From: Azospirillum sp.
GTDB taxonomy: Bacteria > Pseudomonadota > Alphaproteobacteria > Azospirillales > Azospirillaceae
Length of the DNA stretch: 64,000 bases
Assembly: GCA_016124535.1 (NCBI GenBank)
Contig: WGNK01000006.1
Location: 1 to 64,000, forward strand
Direction of reading: 5' to 3'
In this document: one piece after another, positions 1-11,428 of the stretch
How positions within the stretch are numbered: the first letter of the stretch is position 1
Layout of the letters: each line of letters starts with the position of its first letter
The notes under the pieces: generated by a model
The model's database searches: none
Seen by the model: the letters and a program-made list of their open reading frames with translations, nothing else
Told to the model about the DNA's origin: nothing
Translations under genes and position numbers: made by a program

Positions 1-2307
1 CCACTCGGCGCCAAGGCACCGACCGGGCGCGCCCTTGACCCGGCCGCCGAACCGCGAGCCGATCACCAAAATCGCTTCAAGGTTGCAGCCAGATCCCCGC
101 TCCCGGGAGGCTCGTTTCCATTCGCCGCGTCGAGGAGGCGTAAAGTTGGCCCCGGTAAAGTTGGCCCCGGTAAAGTTGGCCCCCGTAAAATCGGCGTTGC
201 GGCAATCGGCGCCACGCAGATCGGCGCCGGTGAAGTCGGCTTGCTCGCACTTCGCCCCGATCAGCTTGGCCCCGGCGAGCCGGCTGTCGCGGAACCGCGC
301 CTTCAGCCGGCGACCGCCGCTCAGCTCGATCGCCGACAGCAGCGCCCCGGACAGTACGGCGCCGGCGAGGTCGCAGCCCAGGAACTGCGCGCCCCTGGCA
401 TCGGCGCGGGCGAGATTGGCGCGACTCATGGCACAGCCGCGGAAGCTGGCATGGGATAGCGCCGCCTGGACCAGATCGATATCGGTCATCACCACCGCAT
501 CGAACGCCGCCGCCGACCAGTCGACCCCGGCCATCTGAAGCCCGGCAATATCGCAATTCTTCAGCAACAGCCGATGCCCGTCGCGTGCCAGGCTGTCGAC
601 CCAGCGGCGGTGCGCGCGCAGCTTGTCCTGCAGCTCGGCGGCGATCTCGTCGACTCGGCGGACGATGCGGGCCTGGCGGAATTCGGCGGCACCGGTATCG
701 ACTCCGGAAAAGGCCGCGCCGGTGAAATCGCACTGGGCAAACTCCGCGCCGGCAAACACGACGTCGATGATCCGCGCGCCCCGCAGCGACGCGCCTCTCA
801 GGTCGGCCTCGGACAGGTCGGTCTTTTCCAGCAGTGCTTCGGTGAAGCGGGCGCTCCGGAGATCCGCCCGGCGCAGCACCGCGCCGCTCAGGTTGACCGT
901 CCTGAAAGAGGCGGCGGTCGGTGTTTCAGTACCAACCGGACTGAAGCTGCGATCGTCGCCTTGGACCAGCAACGAGCCCTCGCGACAATCGGCGCCCTCG
1001 AGCGACGAGCCGGTGAGGTCGGCATTGTCGAACCGGGCGCCACGCAGATCGCAGTTGTCGAAACGAGCGTAGCGCAGGTTGGCGCCGGCGAAGTCGGCAC
1101 AGAATAGATTGGCGCTGGAAAAATCGGCGCCGAGCAGGTCGCTGCACGAAAACACCGCGCCGGCGAGTTCGGCACCGGCCATATTGACGGTGCCCAGCCG
1201 AAGGCAACTGAGATCGCGGCGCGACAGATCGAGGCGGCGGCCGTCGCGCTGCTTCTCGGCGAAACGCCGATGGGCGGCGAGCGAAGACGACAGGTCGGCG
1301 ATCGAGGCGACCATGCCGGAGCCGGCTTTTTCGCCCGACTGACCGGACAGCCTGGCGGCAAAATCCTCGGCGCGCTGCCAGCGGCCATCCGGGCGCAACG
1401 CCAGGGCCTTGTGGATCGCCGCGGCGACCACCGGATCCAGGCTGATACCGTGGGCCGAAATCGGCGTCAGCGTGTCTCGATCCAGACGGTCCGGACTCTC
1501 CGGCGGAATCGCGCCGGTCAGCACGTGATAGAAGGTGGCACCGGCGGCATAGAGATCCGACCATGGCCCCATCCGCGCCGCATCCGCGGAATACTGCTCG
1601 ATCGGCGCATAGCCGGGCTTCAGGCATACACCGAGGGTTTCCGCCCTGCGCGACGTGGCGTGGCGAGCGGCGCCGAAATCGATCAGCTTGACCGCGCCGT
1701 TGCCGCAGACGAAGACGTTGTCCGGGCTGATGTCGCTGTGGAGAATCTTCTCCTGGTGAATTTCGGCCAGGGCGGCCAGCACTTCGCGGAACACCGGCAG
1801 CGCGCGTTCGGGCGCGATGCGGTCGCCGCCGCGCCGCTGTTGAAGCTGGCGCAGGGTCAGCCCGCAGATATAGTCCATGATGATATAGGCGGTGCCGTTC
1901 TCCTCGAAGAAGTCGAACACCGAGACCACCCGGGAAATCGGCCTCAGCCGGGCCAGGGTGCGCGCTTCGTCGAGGAAATTGGCCAAGCCGTAGTCAAAGA
2001 ACCCGCGCGCCTTGGTCGAGATGGTCAGCGACCGGCCGTCAGCGTCGCGGCTGGCGCCCCCCAGCAGGAAAAACTCCTTGATCGCGACCATCGAGGCGAG
2101 ACGGGTGTCGAAACCGCGATAGGTCGCCCCGAAGCCGCCACGCCCCAACAGACTGCCGACGGTATAGCGCCCGCCGAGCAAGGTCCCCGGCGCCAGCACG
2201 TCACGGTCACCGGCCGCGGCCGGATCAAAGCCACAATGGCCGCAGACGCCGCGACTCGCTTGCGGGCTGAAGCAGGCCGGGCAGCGCGATCGATCGAGCA
2301 AAGCCAA
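1..2307 (-). CDS. Ser/Thr protein kinase with N-terminal zinc ribbon and C-terminal pentapeptide repeats (3' end outside window)
   Basis: The reading frame is open from about 2307 to the left edge, so the C-terminus is missing; about 769 residues are visible. Residues 9-25 form a CPAC...CGHC zinc ribbon. A complete kinase domain follows at about 45-320: glycine loop LGRGGFGATY, VAIK lysine at 77, HSDISPDN catalytic loop at 190-197 and DFG at 210. From about 345 to the end the protein is mostly pentapeptide repeats (A[DN]LxG type), predicted to fold as a quadrilateral beta-helix, in two blocks separated by a helical stretch. The only in-frame start seen is TTG at 2307 (or 2301); it lacks a convincing ribosome binding site. 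It probably phosphorylates proteins on Ser/Thr in the cytoplasm; the substrate is unknown. I recall cyanobacterial kinases with a Cys motif and pentapeptide repeats that have this layout. The kinase call is firm, the start uncertain. Confidence 0.85.
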   Translation of the reverse strand, partial: MALLDRSRCPACFSPQASRGVCGHCGFDPAAAGDRDVLAPGTLLGGRYTVGSLLGRGGFGATYRGFDTRLASMVAIKEFFLLGGASRDADGRSLTISTKARGFFDYGLANFLDEARTLARLRPISRVVSVFDFFEENGTAYIIMDYICGLTLRQLQQRRGGDRIAPERALPVFREVLAALAEIHQEKILHSDISPDNVFVCGNGAVKLIDFGAARHATSRRAETLGVCLKPGYAPIEQYSADAARMGPWSDLYAAGATFYHVLTGAIPPESPDRLDRDTLTPISAHGISLDPVVAAAIHKALALRPDGRWQRAEDFAARLSGQSGEKAGSGMVASIADLSSSLAAHRRFAEKQRDGRRLDLSRRDLSCLRLGTVNMAGAELAGAVFSCSDLLGADFSSANLFCADFAGANLRYARFDNCDLRGARFDNADLTGSSLEGADCREGSLLVQGDDRSFSPVGTETPTAASFRTVNLSGAVLRRADLRSARFTEALLEKTDLSEADLRGASLRGARIIDVVFAGAEFAQCDFTGAAFSGVDTGAAEFRQARIVRRVDEIAAELQDKLRAHRRWVDSLARDGHRLLLKNCDIAGLQMAGVDWSAAAFDAVVMTDIDLVQAALSHASFRGCAMSRANLARADARGAQFLGCDLAGAVLSGALLSAIELSGGRRLKARFRDSRLAGAKLIGAKCEQADFTGADLRGADCRNADFTGANFTGANFTGANFTPPRRGEWKRASRERGSGCNLEAILVIGSRFGGRVKGAPGRCLGAEW
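140..184 (-). repeat. Three tandem 15-bp copies encoding FTGAN pentapeptides
   Basis: On the plus strand the unit GTAAAGTTGGCCCCG occurs at 140-154, 155-169 and 170-184, the last with one change. On the minus strand it encodes FTGAN/FTGAD, so it is a recent in-frame expansion of one coil face of the beta-helix. Confidence 0.85.
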
Positions 2308-2410
2308 GACCGTTTTGTGATTTTCGCCGATGGCGGGGGAATGATGCCCGCCACGGCCGATCGCCGCAAGCGCGATATCGACGGCGCGATATCGGCGGAC
2401 GACCGGAGGA

Positions 2411-5014
<2,604 letters not shown>

Positions 5015-5025
<11 letters not shown>

Positions 5026-5398
5026 GATCGGAACTCCCGGTTTCCATTGCCGGCGCGGATTCGGCCGCGGCGGTGGCCGGCGCGCCAACGCCGTTGATGG
5101 TGGTGATCTTGAGCACCGTCAGATCCTGACGATGGCCATTCTTGCGTCGATAATTCTGACGACGCTTCTTCTTGAAGATGATGATTTTGGGGCCGCGCGC
5201 CTGTGCCAGAACCTCGGCCGAGACGCTGGCGCCGCCGACCAACGGCGTGCCGACGGTGGTCTCGCCGCCATTGGCGACCATCAAGACCTCGTCCAACTCG
5301 ATCACGGCGCCAGGATCGACCGCCAGCCGCTCGACGCGGATGGTATCGCCCGAGGCGACCTTATATTGCTTGCCGCCGGTACGGATCACTGCGAACAT
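5015..5398 (-). CDS. rplU: 50S ribosomal protein L21
   Basis: Large-subunit ribosomal protein. [14 protein letters not shown] at the N-terminus and [20 protein letters not shown] in the body are the family signatures. 127 residues: the last 25 or so form an Ala/Pro-rich tail, often seen in alphaproteobacterial L21. First gene of the rplU-rpmA unit, with a promoter about 70 bp upstream. No strong Shine-Dalgarno precedes the ATG, only a weak GGCAGTGA, which is notable for a highly expressed gene. Confidence 0.97.
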
Positions 5399-5464
5399 GG
5401 AATCACTGCCATCAAAACGAATGAATGCGCCGGCCGGTCGGTCAGACCCGGACGCGAGAGCGCG

Positions 5465-5493
5465 GGTCTAACCGATGGCGCTGCCGCTGTCAA
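5465..5493 (-). promoter_or_regulatory. Predicted sigma-70 promoter for rplU
   Basis: On the minus strand TTGACA (5493-5488) and TAGACC (5470-5465) are 17 bp apart. The predicted start would be near 5458, giving a leader of about 60 nt before the rplU ATG. Confidence 0.6.
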
Positions 5494-5551
5494 CCGCGTT
5501 TGCCAAGACCGTAGCCGCGTCGGGGCATATCGTGCGGGCGCCATCGTCCAC

Positions 5552-5582
5552 TTGACTGACCGATTAACCGGTTCTTTATAAT
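5552..5582 (+). promoter_or_regulatory. Strong sigma-70-like promoter for the 5630 gene
   Basis: TTGACT at 5552-5557 and TATAAT at 5577-5582, a perfect -10, are separated by 19 bp; TTTATA at 5575 would give 17 bp. The palindrome AACCGGTT sits in the spacer and could be an operator. The next ATG with a ribosome site is 47 bp downstream. Confidence 0.6.
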
Positions 5583-5629
5583 AAGCTGCGATTGTGATCG
5601 TGCGCCAGAATGGCCGGGTGGAGGTAACC

Positions 5630-6733
5630 ATGGTTTCGAGCATCAACCCCATCCTCGGGAGTGGAACGGGTGTCAGCAGCCTGCTCACGGCTGCGGGCGG
5701 TGCCTCGAGCGTAACCGGGTTGCTGTATTCGGCTGGGGGCAGCGGCAGTGCGTTGTTCGCCGCGATCACCCCGACTGGTGGTTCGGTAACCGACAGCGCC
5801 CTCAACAATCAGCAAATTCAACTGCAGAAGAACAATATCCTGACCCAGGCCTCGGCCCGGCTGGACTATATCCTGTCCGGACAGCTCGAAGCCAAATCCG
5901 ACTGGGAAAAAATCGGCGCCTATTACACCAAGACCGGGCAGCCTTTTATCCTGGAGCTGAATAGCCGGGGGCAGATTCAGGCCTCCGGCCAGGCCGATCC
6001 GGCCTCCGACCTCTCGCGCTTCAGTCCTCAGGAACAAGCCAAACTTCTGGAGGCCACCGACCAGCTGAGCGTGGTCATGTCCAAGGTCGAGGCCAATACC
6101 AAGAACAACAAGCTGATCGACAATCTCGAAGGCTCGACGGTGTTGCTCGATGCCTTGAGCCTGGGCACCACGCCGAAATCGGATTGGGAACGCCAGGCGC
6201 TGAACCTGATGCAGACCAAGACTCCGTTCCGGATGATTCTGAACAGCGCCGGCGAGTTGGCGGTTCAGGACCAGACCAAGGCAACCTTCTCCGACTATCC
6301 GCCGTTTCAGCGAAACCTGCTGCTGAAGGCAGCGGCGACCATCCGCACCGCGATCCAGACCGGCGTCGGCTACAACCCGTCGGCACCCGGCAATCAATAT
6401 CAGCTCGATGCCAAGCAATATGCCGATGCCGGGCAGAATTTCTACCTGGACATCGATCCGGTCCACAACACCATCATCGCCAAGAAGAACCTGAGCAGCA
6501 ATGTCGTGCCGAGCTTCTTGCGCCAGCCGCCTTACGCCGATGTCGGCGACGACGCCAGTTGGAAAGAAGACGCCATCGCCTTCCAGAAGGCCGGCAGGGC
6601 CTTCCATCTCGATATCAGCAATTCGGGCCAGATCACGGCGAAGGAAAACACCGCGGTCAACCTGGTGAACTATACCCGGCCGCGCTACGGCCTGAGCACC
6701 ACGGCGCCGGCGATCTTGTCGCTGCTCGCGTGA
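5630..6733 (+). CDS. Protein of unknown function with four copies of a W/PFxLxxxxxGQIxA motif
   Basis: Not recognised. 367 residues from the ATG at 5630, which has GGAGG five bases upstream. The N-terminus (about 1-70) is Gly/Ser/Ala-rich without an obvious cleavable signal peptide. A motif recurs about four times: an aromatic or acidic lead, a helix ending in a Gly or Thr, a PF/NF/AF strand, then NSxGxIxA. Examples are TGQPFILELNSRGQIQA (about residue 102), KTPFRMILNSAGELAVQ (about 197), GQNFYLDIDPVHNTIIAKK (about 268) and GRAFHLDISNSGQITAKE (about 322). The first two copies are each followed by a similar helical segment (SPQEQAKLLEA and PPFQRNLLLKA). It looks like an ancient internal duplication, perhaps a structural or secreted protein. 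It stands alone behind a strong promoter, convergent with adenosine kinase. Confidence 0.75.
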   Translation: MVSSINPILGSGTGVSSLLTAAGGASSVTGLLYSAGGSGSALFAAITPTGGSVTDSALNNQQIQLQKNNILTQASARLDYILSGQLEAKSDWEKIGAYYTKTGQPFILELNSRGQIQASGQADPASDLSRFSPQEQAKLLEATDQLSVVMSKVEANTKNNKLIDNLEGSTVLLDALSLGTTPKSDWERQALNLMQTKTPFRMILNSAGELAVQDQTKATFSDYPPFQRNLLLKAAATIRTAIQTGVGYNPSAPGNQYQLDAKQYADAGQNFYLDIDPVHNTIIAKKNLSSNVVPSFLRQPPYADVGDDASWKEDAIAFQKAGRAFHLDISNSGQITAKENTAVNLVNYTRPRYGLSTTAPAILSLLA

Positions 6734-6751
6734 TCGCCGGCGCGACCGCCA

Positions 6752-7747
6752 TCAGTCCAGCCCGCTGCCCCTGACCAGTTCCGCCAGGTCGGCTTCCGGC
6801 CGTGCCCCGAAATGGCTGATCACCTCCGCGGCGGCGATCGCCCCGATCCTGCCGCAGGCGGGCAGCGGGCGGTCCTGGGTGTAGCCGTGGAGGAAACCGG
6901 CGGCGAACAGGTCGCCGGCACCGGTGGTATCGACCAGGCGAGCCAGCGGTTCGGCGGCCAGTTCGTGAACCACCCCACCGGCCGCGACCACCGACCCCTT
7001 GGCGCCGCGGGTCAAGACCGCAACTTTGCAGTGCGCCTGCGCCGCCGACAGCGCTTCGGCAAAATCGGCGGTGCGGTAGAGCGCCATGACCTCGTGCTCG
7101 TTGGCGAACAGGATGTCGATGTGGCTGCCGACCAGGGCGAGGAATTCCTCGCGGTGGCGCTCGACGCAGAACGAGTCGGACAGGCTGAGCGCGACCTCGC
7201 GGCCCGCCTCATGGGCGAGCGACGCCGCCTTGACGAAGGCCTGCTTGGCGCGCGGCGGGTCCCACAGATAGCCTTCGAGATAGGTGACGCGAGAAGCGGC
7301 GATCAGCTCGGCGTCGATGTCTTCGGGCCCGAGTTCGACGCAGGCGCCCAGGAAGGTGTTCATGCTGCGCTGGGCATCGGGGGTGACCAGGATCAGGCAG
7401 CGCGCGGTCGGCGGACCCTCCTCGGCCGGCCGGGTTTCGAAATGGACCCCGGCGGCGCGCAGGTCGTGGGCGAACACCTTGCCCAGCAGATCGTTGCGTA
7501 CCTTGCCGATATAGGCGCCGCGCCCGCCCAGCGCCGCGATCCCCGCCATAGTATTGCCGGCCGAGCCGCCTGACACCTCGATGCCAGGCCCCATCCGCTG
7601 GTAGAGCGCCTCGGCGCGCGCGGCATCGATCAGAGTCATGCCGCCCTTGGCAATGTCGTTTTCGACCAGAAAGCCGTCGTCGGCGTGACTGAGCACGTCT
7701 ACGATCGCATTGCCGATCCCGGTGACATCGAACCTGACCAACGCCAT
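6752..7747 (-). CDS. PfkB-family adenosine kinase
   Basis: Phosphorylates a nucleoside, most likely adenosine to AMP for purine salvage, in the cytoplasm. 331 residues of the PfkB ribokinase fold. It starts MALVRFDVTGIGNAIVDVL, has the substrate-side GGSAGNTMAGIAALG and the ATP/anion-hole motif DTTGAGDLFAAGFL. Alphaproteobacterial proteins with this GIGNAIVDV start are usually annotated adenosine kinase; another sugar or nucleoside kinase cannot be excluded. The ATG at 7747 was chosen because the fold starts there and GGATGAGG lies upstream. Single gene, divergent from the restriction-methylation gene. Confidence 0.88.
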   Translation of the reverse strand: MALVRFDVTGIGNAIVDVLSHADDGFLVENDIAKGGMTLIDAARAEALYQRMGPGIEVSGGSAGNTMAGIAALGGRGAYIGKVRNDLLGKVFAHDLRAAGVHFETRPAEEGPPTARCLILVTPDAQRSMNTFLGACVELGPEDIDAELIAASRVTYLEGYLWDPPRAKQAFVKAASLAHEAGREVALSLSDSFCVERHREEFLALVGSHIDILFANEHEVMALYRTADFAEALSAAQAHCKVAVLTRGAKGSVVAAGGVVHELAAEPLARLVDTTGAGDLFAAGFLHGYTQDRPLPACGRIGAIAAAEVISHFGARPEADLAELVRGSGLD

Positions 7748-7930
7748 TGCCGCCCTCATCCTTCGTCTCGACCGGCGACCGCCCGCGGGTCGCCCGATTG
7801 CATTGCGGCGCGAGTATAGCCAGAACACGGTCAAGCGCTACCCCGAGCAACGGTCGGGGAGCCGCCGGAGCGATTGGCTTCCGGCCGGCAATTGCGCTAA
7901 GTCCTCTGCGATCAACCATGGGGCCGCCAG

Positions 7931-10621
7931 ATGACGACAGCCCAAGCGACGATCGATCTGCTGCATCATCTCGCCGGCCGGCCCGGCCATGACGAAGTCA
8001 AGGCGGATTTCCAACAATTGCTGGTGGCGGAATTCGGCTTAGACCGCGGCGCACTTGAATTCGAGCGCCGGGTGCCAGAGATTCGCGGCCGGCTCGACGC
8101 CCTGATCGGCCGCACCGTGTTCGAGGCCAAGAGCGACCTCGACCGCGAATGGCCGGACCTCGAACGGCGCCTGCCCGACTACCTGGCCGATCGCGAGCGC
8201 GAGGAAGGCGAGCGCTTCGTCGGCATCGCGTCGGACGGGCGGGCCTGGGCGGTGTTCGAACTCGACGGCGGCGCGCTGGTCATGGTCAAGCGCACCCAAC
8301 TCGATCCCGAACGGGCGGAAGGCTTTCTGGCCTGGCTCGACGGCGCGCTGGCGCTGAAATCGTCGCTGGCGCCGGACCCCTTGACCATTCGCGCTGAATT
8401 GGGCCGGGACTCGATCGCCTTCCATCGGGTCGACGTTCAGTTGCGGGCCCAGTGGCAGCGGGCTCAGTCGGACCCTGCGGTCGCTCTGAAACGCCAGCTT
8501 TGGGCCGAGTTGCTGAAGCAAGTCTATGGCCGCGAGGTCGAAAGCGATGCCCTGTGGTTCCAGCACACCTTCCTGGTGGTGGTGGCGAAGTGCATCGCGC
8601 TGGCGGTATTGCGCCTGCACGAGGATGAACCGCAGCGTCTGCTTTCGGGCGACGCCTTCGCCGCGGTCGGGATCAACGGCGCCGTCGAGAGCGACTTCTT
8701 CGACTGGGTGGTGGAGTCGCCGGCCGGCGAGGCGCTGGTCCGCCGGATCATCAACCACGTCCGCCGCTTCCGCCTGTCCGAGGTCGCTTGCGACGTGCTC
8801 AAGGTGCTCTACGAATCGCTGATCGACCGCGACGAACGCCATGGCCTGGGCGAATACTACACGCCCGATTGGCTGGCGGCCAAAGTGGTCCGGCATGCGG
8901 TCGACCGCCCCTTGGAACAGCGCGTGCTGGACCCGGCCTGTGGCTCCGGGACCTTTCTGTTCCACGCCATCCGTCTGTTCCTGCGGGAGGCGGAGGAAGC
9001 CGGCATGGAGCCGGAGCGCCGCGCCGCCGAGGTCGCGGCCCATGTCGCCGGCACCGACATCCATCCGGTGGCGGTGATTATTGCCCGTGCGACCTATCTG
9101 CTGGCACTGGCCCCTGCCCTGGCGCATCGATCGGGCGCGTTGTCGATCCCGGTTTATCAAGGCGATGCAATGCGGCCAGCGGGGTCCCGGTCCATGGCCG
9201 GACCGGCGCAATCGGCCTTGTTCGCGACCGCAGGCCAGGTGGATATCCTGGTCGGCAACCCGCCCTGGGTCGCGTTCCGCCACATGAGCCGCGAGTTTCG
9301 GAAGCGATTCAGCGAACGGGCCAAAGCCGAAGGGGTCTATGTCGGCGGCAGGTTCGCCACGCAGAACGATCTCAGCGCCCTCTTCACCGTCCGCGCCGCC
9401 CAACTCCGTCTGCGCTCGGGCGGACGTCTTGGCTTCGTGCTACCGCTGGCCGCACTGAGCCGCGGCCAATTCGAAAAGCTGCGCAGTGGCTCATTCCAAT
9501 CGGTCAGCATCGCCTGGGATGCCGTCTGGACCATGGACGATTCAGTGCAGCCGCTGTTCCCGGTGCCGTCCTGCGTCGTGTTCGGCCGCCGCCGCGCCGT
9601 TCCCCAGGCATTGCCCGATCAGGTGCGGGCCTATTCCGGATCGCTGCCGCTGCGCGATGCGCCGGAGGACTTGGCCGACGCCCTGCTGGCGGTGACCGAA
9701 GGCGCCCCGGCGCTGCAGGTCGGTGTGTTCGCGGGCGGCTCGCCTTATCGCAAGGCGTTCCGCCAGGGCGCTACCCTGGTACCGCGCATGCTGTGCCTGG
9801 TCCAACGCCCGCCGGCCGGGAGGCTTGGCGGCGACCCCAGCGCGCCCTTCGTCGTCAGCCGGCGCACCAGCCAGGAAAAGCCACCCTGGAAGAGCCTGCC
9901 CGGTCTGGACAACCGGATCGAGGCCGAGTTCTTGCGTCCGGTGCTGCTCGGCGAGAGCATTCTGCCCTATCGGGTGTTCCAGCGCTTCGAAGGCGTGATT
10001 CCGGCAACCGAAAAGGGCGAAGTGCTCGATGCCGAGGCCATGGCCAATCGCGGCTACGGCGGCATCTTTTCGTGGATGGGCAGGGCTGAAGCAGTGTGGA
10101 CCACTCGTTCCGAAGGCGCCGAGATGACCCTGATCGGCCGCTGGAACTATCATAACGAGCTGACAGCCCAGTTTCCGATCGCGTCACTCCGCGTCGTTTA
10201 TGCCAAGGCAGGAACCCTGCCCGCCGCTTGCCTGTTGCGCGACCCGCGCGGGGTGGTCGATCACATGCTTTATTGGATGGCGCCGGAGAGCGAGGCCGAA
10301 GGGCGCTACCTGACCGCCCTTCTCAACAGCGAGACCGCGCGGGCGGGCGCAGAGCAGTTCCAGGCGCGCGGCCAATTCGGCGCACGCCATTTCGATAAAG
10401 TCGTGTTCAATCTGCCGATCCCGCGCTTCGATGCGCGGGACCCGTGTCATCGCGGGCTTGCCGCGGCGGCCGAACAGGCGGAAAAGATCGCCGCGGCGGT
10501 CGAACTGCCCGAAGGCGTCAAATTCCAGCGCGCCCGCGGGCTGGTCCGCACCGCCCTGGCCGCGGCGGGGGTTGCGCAAACCATCGACCGTCTGGTCGCT
10601 CGCCTGCTCGACTCCGCCTGA
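7931..10621 (+). CDS. Single-chain restriction-modification enzyme (PD-ExK nuclease plus N6-adenine methyltransferase, type IIG-like)
   Basis: 896 residues. N-terminal residues 45-70 contain a PD-(D/E)xK-like core: D56 in RGRLDAL, then FEAK with E65 and K67. The methyltransferase region has LGEYYTP (306-312), SAM motif I DPACGSGTFL (334-343) and catalytic NPPW (443-446), the gamma-class N6-adenine arrangement. About 350 residues follow that probably recognise the DNA target. Nuclease, methylase and specificity in one chain are typical of type IIG/IIL systems. No separate hsdS, hsdR or methylase gene is nearby, so the system seems self-contained. Codon use resembles the neighbours, so there is no sign of very recent transfer. 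The target site cannot be predicted. Possible cotranscription with the EI24 gene 26 bp downstream. Confidence 0.82.
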   Translation: MTTAQATIDLLHHLAGRPGHDEVKADFQQLLVAEFGLDRGALEFERRVPEIRGRLDALIGRTVFEAKSDLDREWPDLERRLPDYLADREREEGERFVGIASDGRAWAVFELDGGALVMVKRTQLDPERAEGFLAWLDGALALKSSLAPDPLTIRAELGRDSIAFHRVDVQLRAQWQRAQSDPAVALKRQLWAELLKQVYGREVESDALWFQHTFLVVVAKCIALAVLRLHEDEPQRLLSGDAFAAVGINGAVESDFFDWVVESPAGEALVRRIINHVRRFRLSEVACDVLKVLYESLIDRDERHGLGEYYTPDWLAAKVVRHAVDRPLEQRVLDPACGSGTFLFHAIRLFLREAEEAGMEPERRAAEVAAHVAGTDIHPVAVIIARATYLLALAPALAHRSGALSIPVYQGDAMRPAGSRSMAGPAQSALFATAGQVDILVGNPPWVAFRHMSREFRKRFSERAKAEGVYVGGRFATQNDLSALFTVRAAQLRLRSGGRLGFVLPLAALSRGQFEKLRSGSFQSVSIAWDAVWTMDDSVQPLFPVPSCVVFGRRRAVPQALPDQVRAYSGSLPLRDAPEDLADALLAVTEGAPALQVGVFAGGSPYRKAFRQGATLVPRMLCLVQRPPAGRLGGDPSAPFVVSRRTSQEKPPWKSLPGLDNRIEAEFLRPVLLGESILPYRVFQRFEGVIPATEKGEVLDAEAMANRGYGGIFSWMGRAEAVWTTRSEGAEMTLIGRWNYHNELTAQFPIASLRVVYAKAGTLPAACLLRDPRGVVDHMLYWMAPESEAEGRYLTALLNSETARAGAEQFQARGQFGARHFDKVVFNLPIPRFDARDPCHRGLAAAAEQAEKIAAAVELPEGVKFQRARGLVRTALAAAGVAQTIDRLVARLLDSA

Positions 10622-10647
10622 TCCCTCAACTCTGGAGCTTCCCGCCC

Positions 10648-11322
10648 TTGTTGTCCCTGCCCCTGGCGTTGCTGCGGTCGTTCGCCCAGCTTTCGGATCC
10701 GGCGGTGCGCCGGGTATTGTGGATCGGCGTCGTGCTGGCCCTGGCCGCCTTTGCCGGGATCGGCTGGGCGGTGTGGCGGGTGCTCGACCTGATCGATCCC
10801 AATTGGGCCTGGTGGCTGCCGGCGGCGCTGAAAGTGGTGGGCGAGTTGGGCGTGTCGCTGCTCGCCTGGCTGTTGTTCCCCGGCGTCGCCGGCGGTATCT
10901 CCAGCTTTTTGCTCGACGATGTCCTCAACGCGGTCGAACGGCGCCACTATCCGACGCTGCCGCCGCCCCGCCGGTCGGGCCTGGGCGAGGAGATTGCCGG
11001 CGCCTTGCGCTTCATCGGGGTCGTGGTGGCGCTAAATCTCCTGGTTCTGCCCCTATATCTGGTGCCGGGGCTCAATCTGCTGGTCTTCTATGGGCTGAAC
11101 GGCTATGTTCTCGGTCGAGAATACTTCGAGCTGGCGGCGATCCGCCGGCTTGATCTTGATGGGGTACGCAAGTTGCGCCGCAGGCAGCGGTTGGTGGTCT
11201 TTGCCGCGGGCCTGATTATTGCCGTATTGTCGACGATTCCGGTCGTAAACCTGCTGGTCCCGGTGGTCGCCAGCGCTTTCATGGTCCATGTCTTCCACCG
11301 CCTGAACCGGGACCCTGCCTGA
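10648..11322 (+). CDS. EI24/CysZ-like integral membrane protein
   Basis: About 224 residues with four to five long hydrophobic segments (for example VLWIGVVLALAAFAGIG, LVLPLYLVPGLNLLVFYGLN and LVVFAAGLIIAVLSTIPVVN). The EI24/CysZ hallmarks are the FPGVAGGISS region, LVPGLNLLVFYGLNGYVLGREYFELAA, and a final helix ending FHRLNRDP. CysZ members are sulfate permeases; many alphaproteobacterial members are simply DUF/EI24 proteins of unknown role, so sulfate transport is only a possibility although cys genes lie 11 kb away. The start is a TTG at 10648 with GGAG 10 bases upstream; the frame has no stop further up, but that portion overlaps the previous gene. Confidence 0.75.
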   Translation: MLSLPLALLRSFAQLSDPAVRRVLWIGVVLALAAFAGIGWAVWRVLDLIDPNWAWWLPAALKVVGELGVSLLAWLLFPGVAGGISSFLLDDVLNAVERRHYPTLPPPRRSGLGEEIAGALRFIGVVVALNLLVLPLYLVPGLNLLVFYGLNGYVLGREYFELAAIRRLDLDGVRKLRRRQRLVVFAAGLIIAVLSTIPVVNLLVPVVASAFMVHVFHRLNRDPA

Positions 11323-11428
11323 TTACGCGCTTGCAGCACGCCGGATGACCATGTTACCCGCTGACGGGTCAGGTACGCCCTTTCAGCCCTGTTGTTGCCG
11401 TAGGTGACCTGACGTGAGGACCGTCGCC

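Noticed and set aside
5439..5474. Long hairpin (AGACCCG...CGGGTCT) upstream of rplU, as an L21 autoregulatory leader
   Set aside because: The better TTGACA-17-TAGACC promoter places the -10 over its left-hand transcribed side, so the arm near 5470 would not be in the transcript.
11368..11413. GTCAGGT/ACCTGAC inverted repeat before the bactofilin frame
   Set aside because: Only 7 bp with a 32-bp spacer in GC-rich DNA, easily expected by chance.
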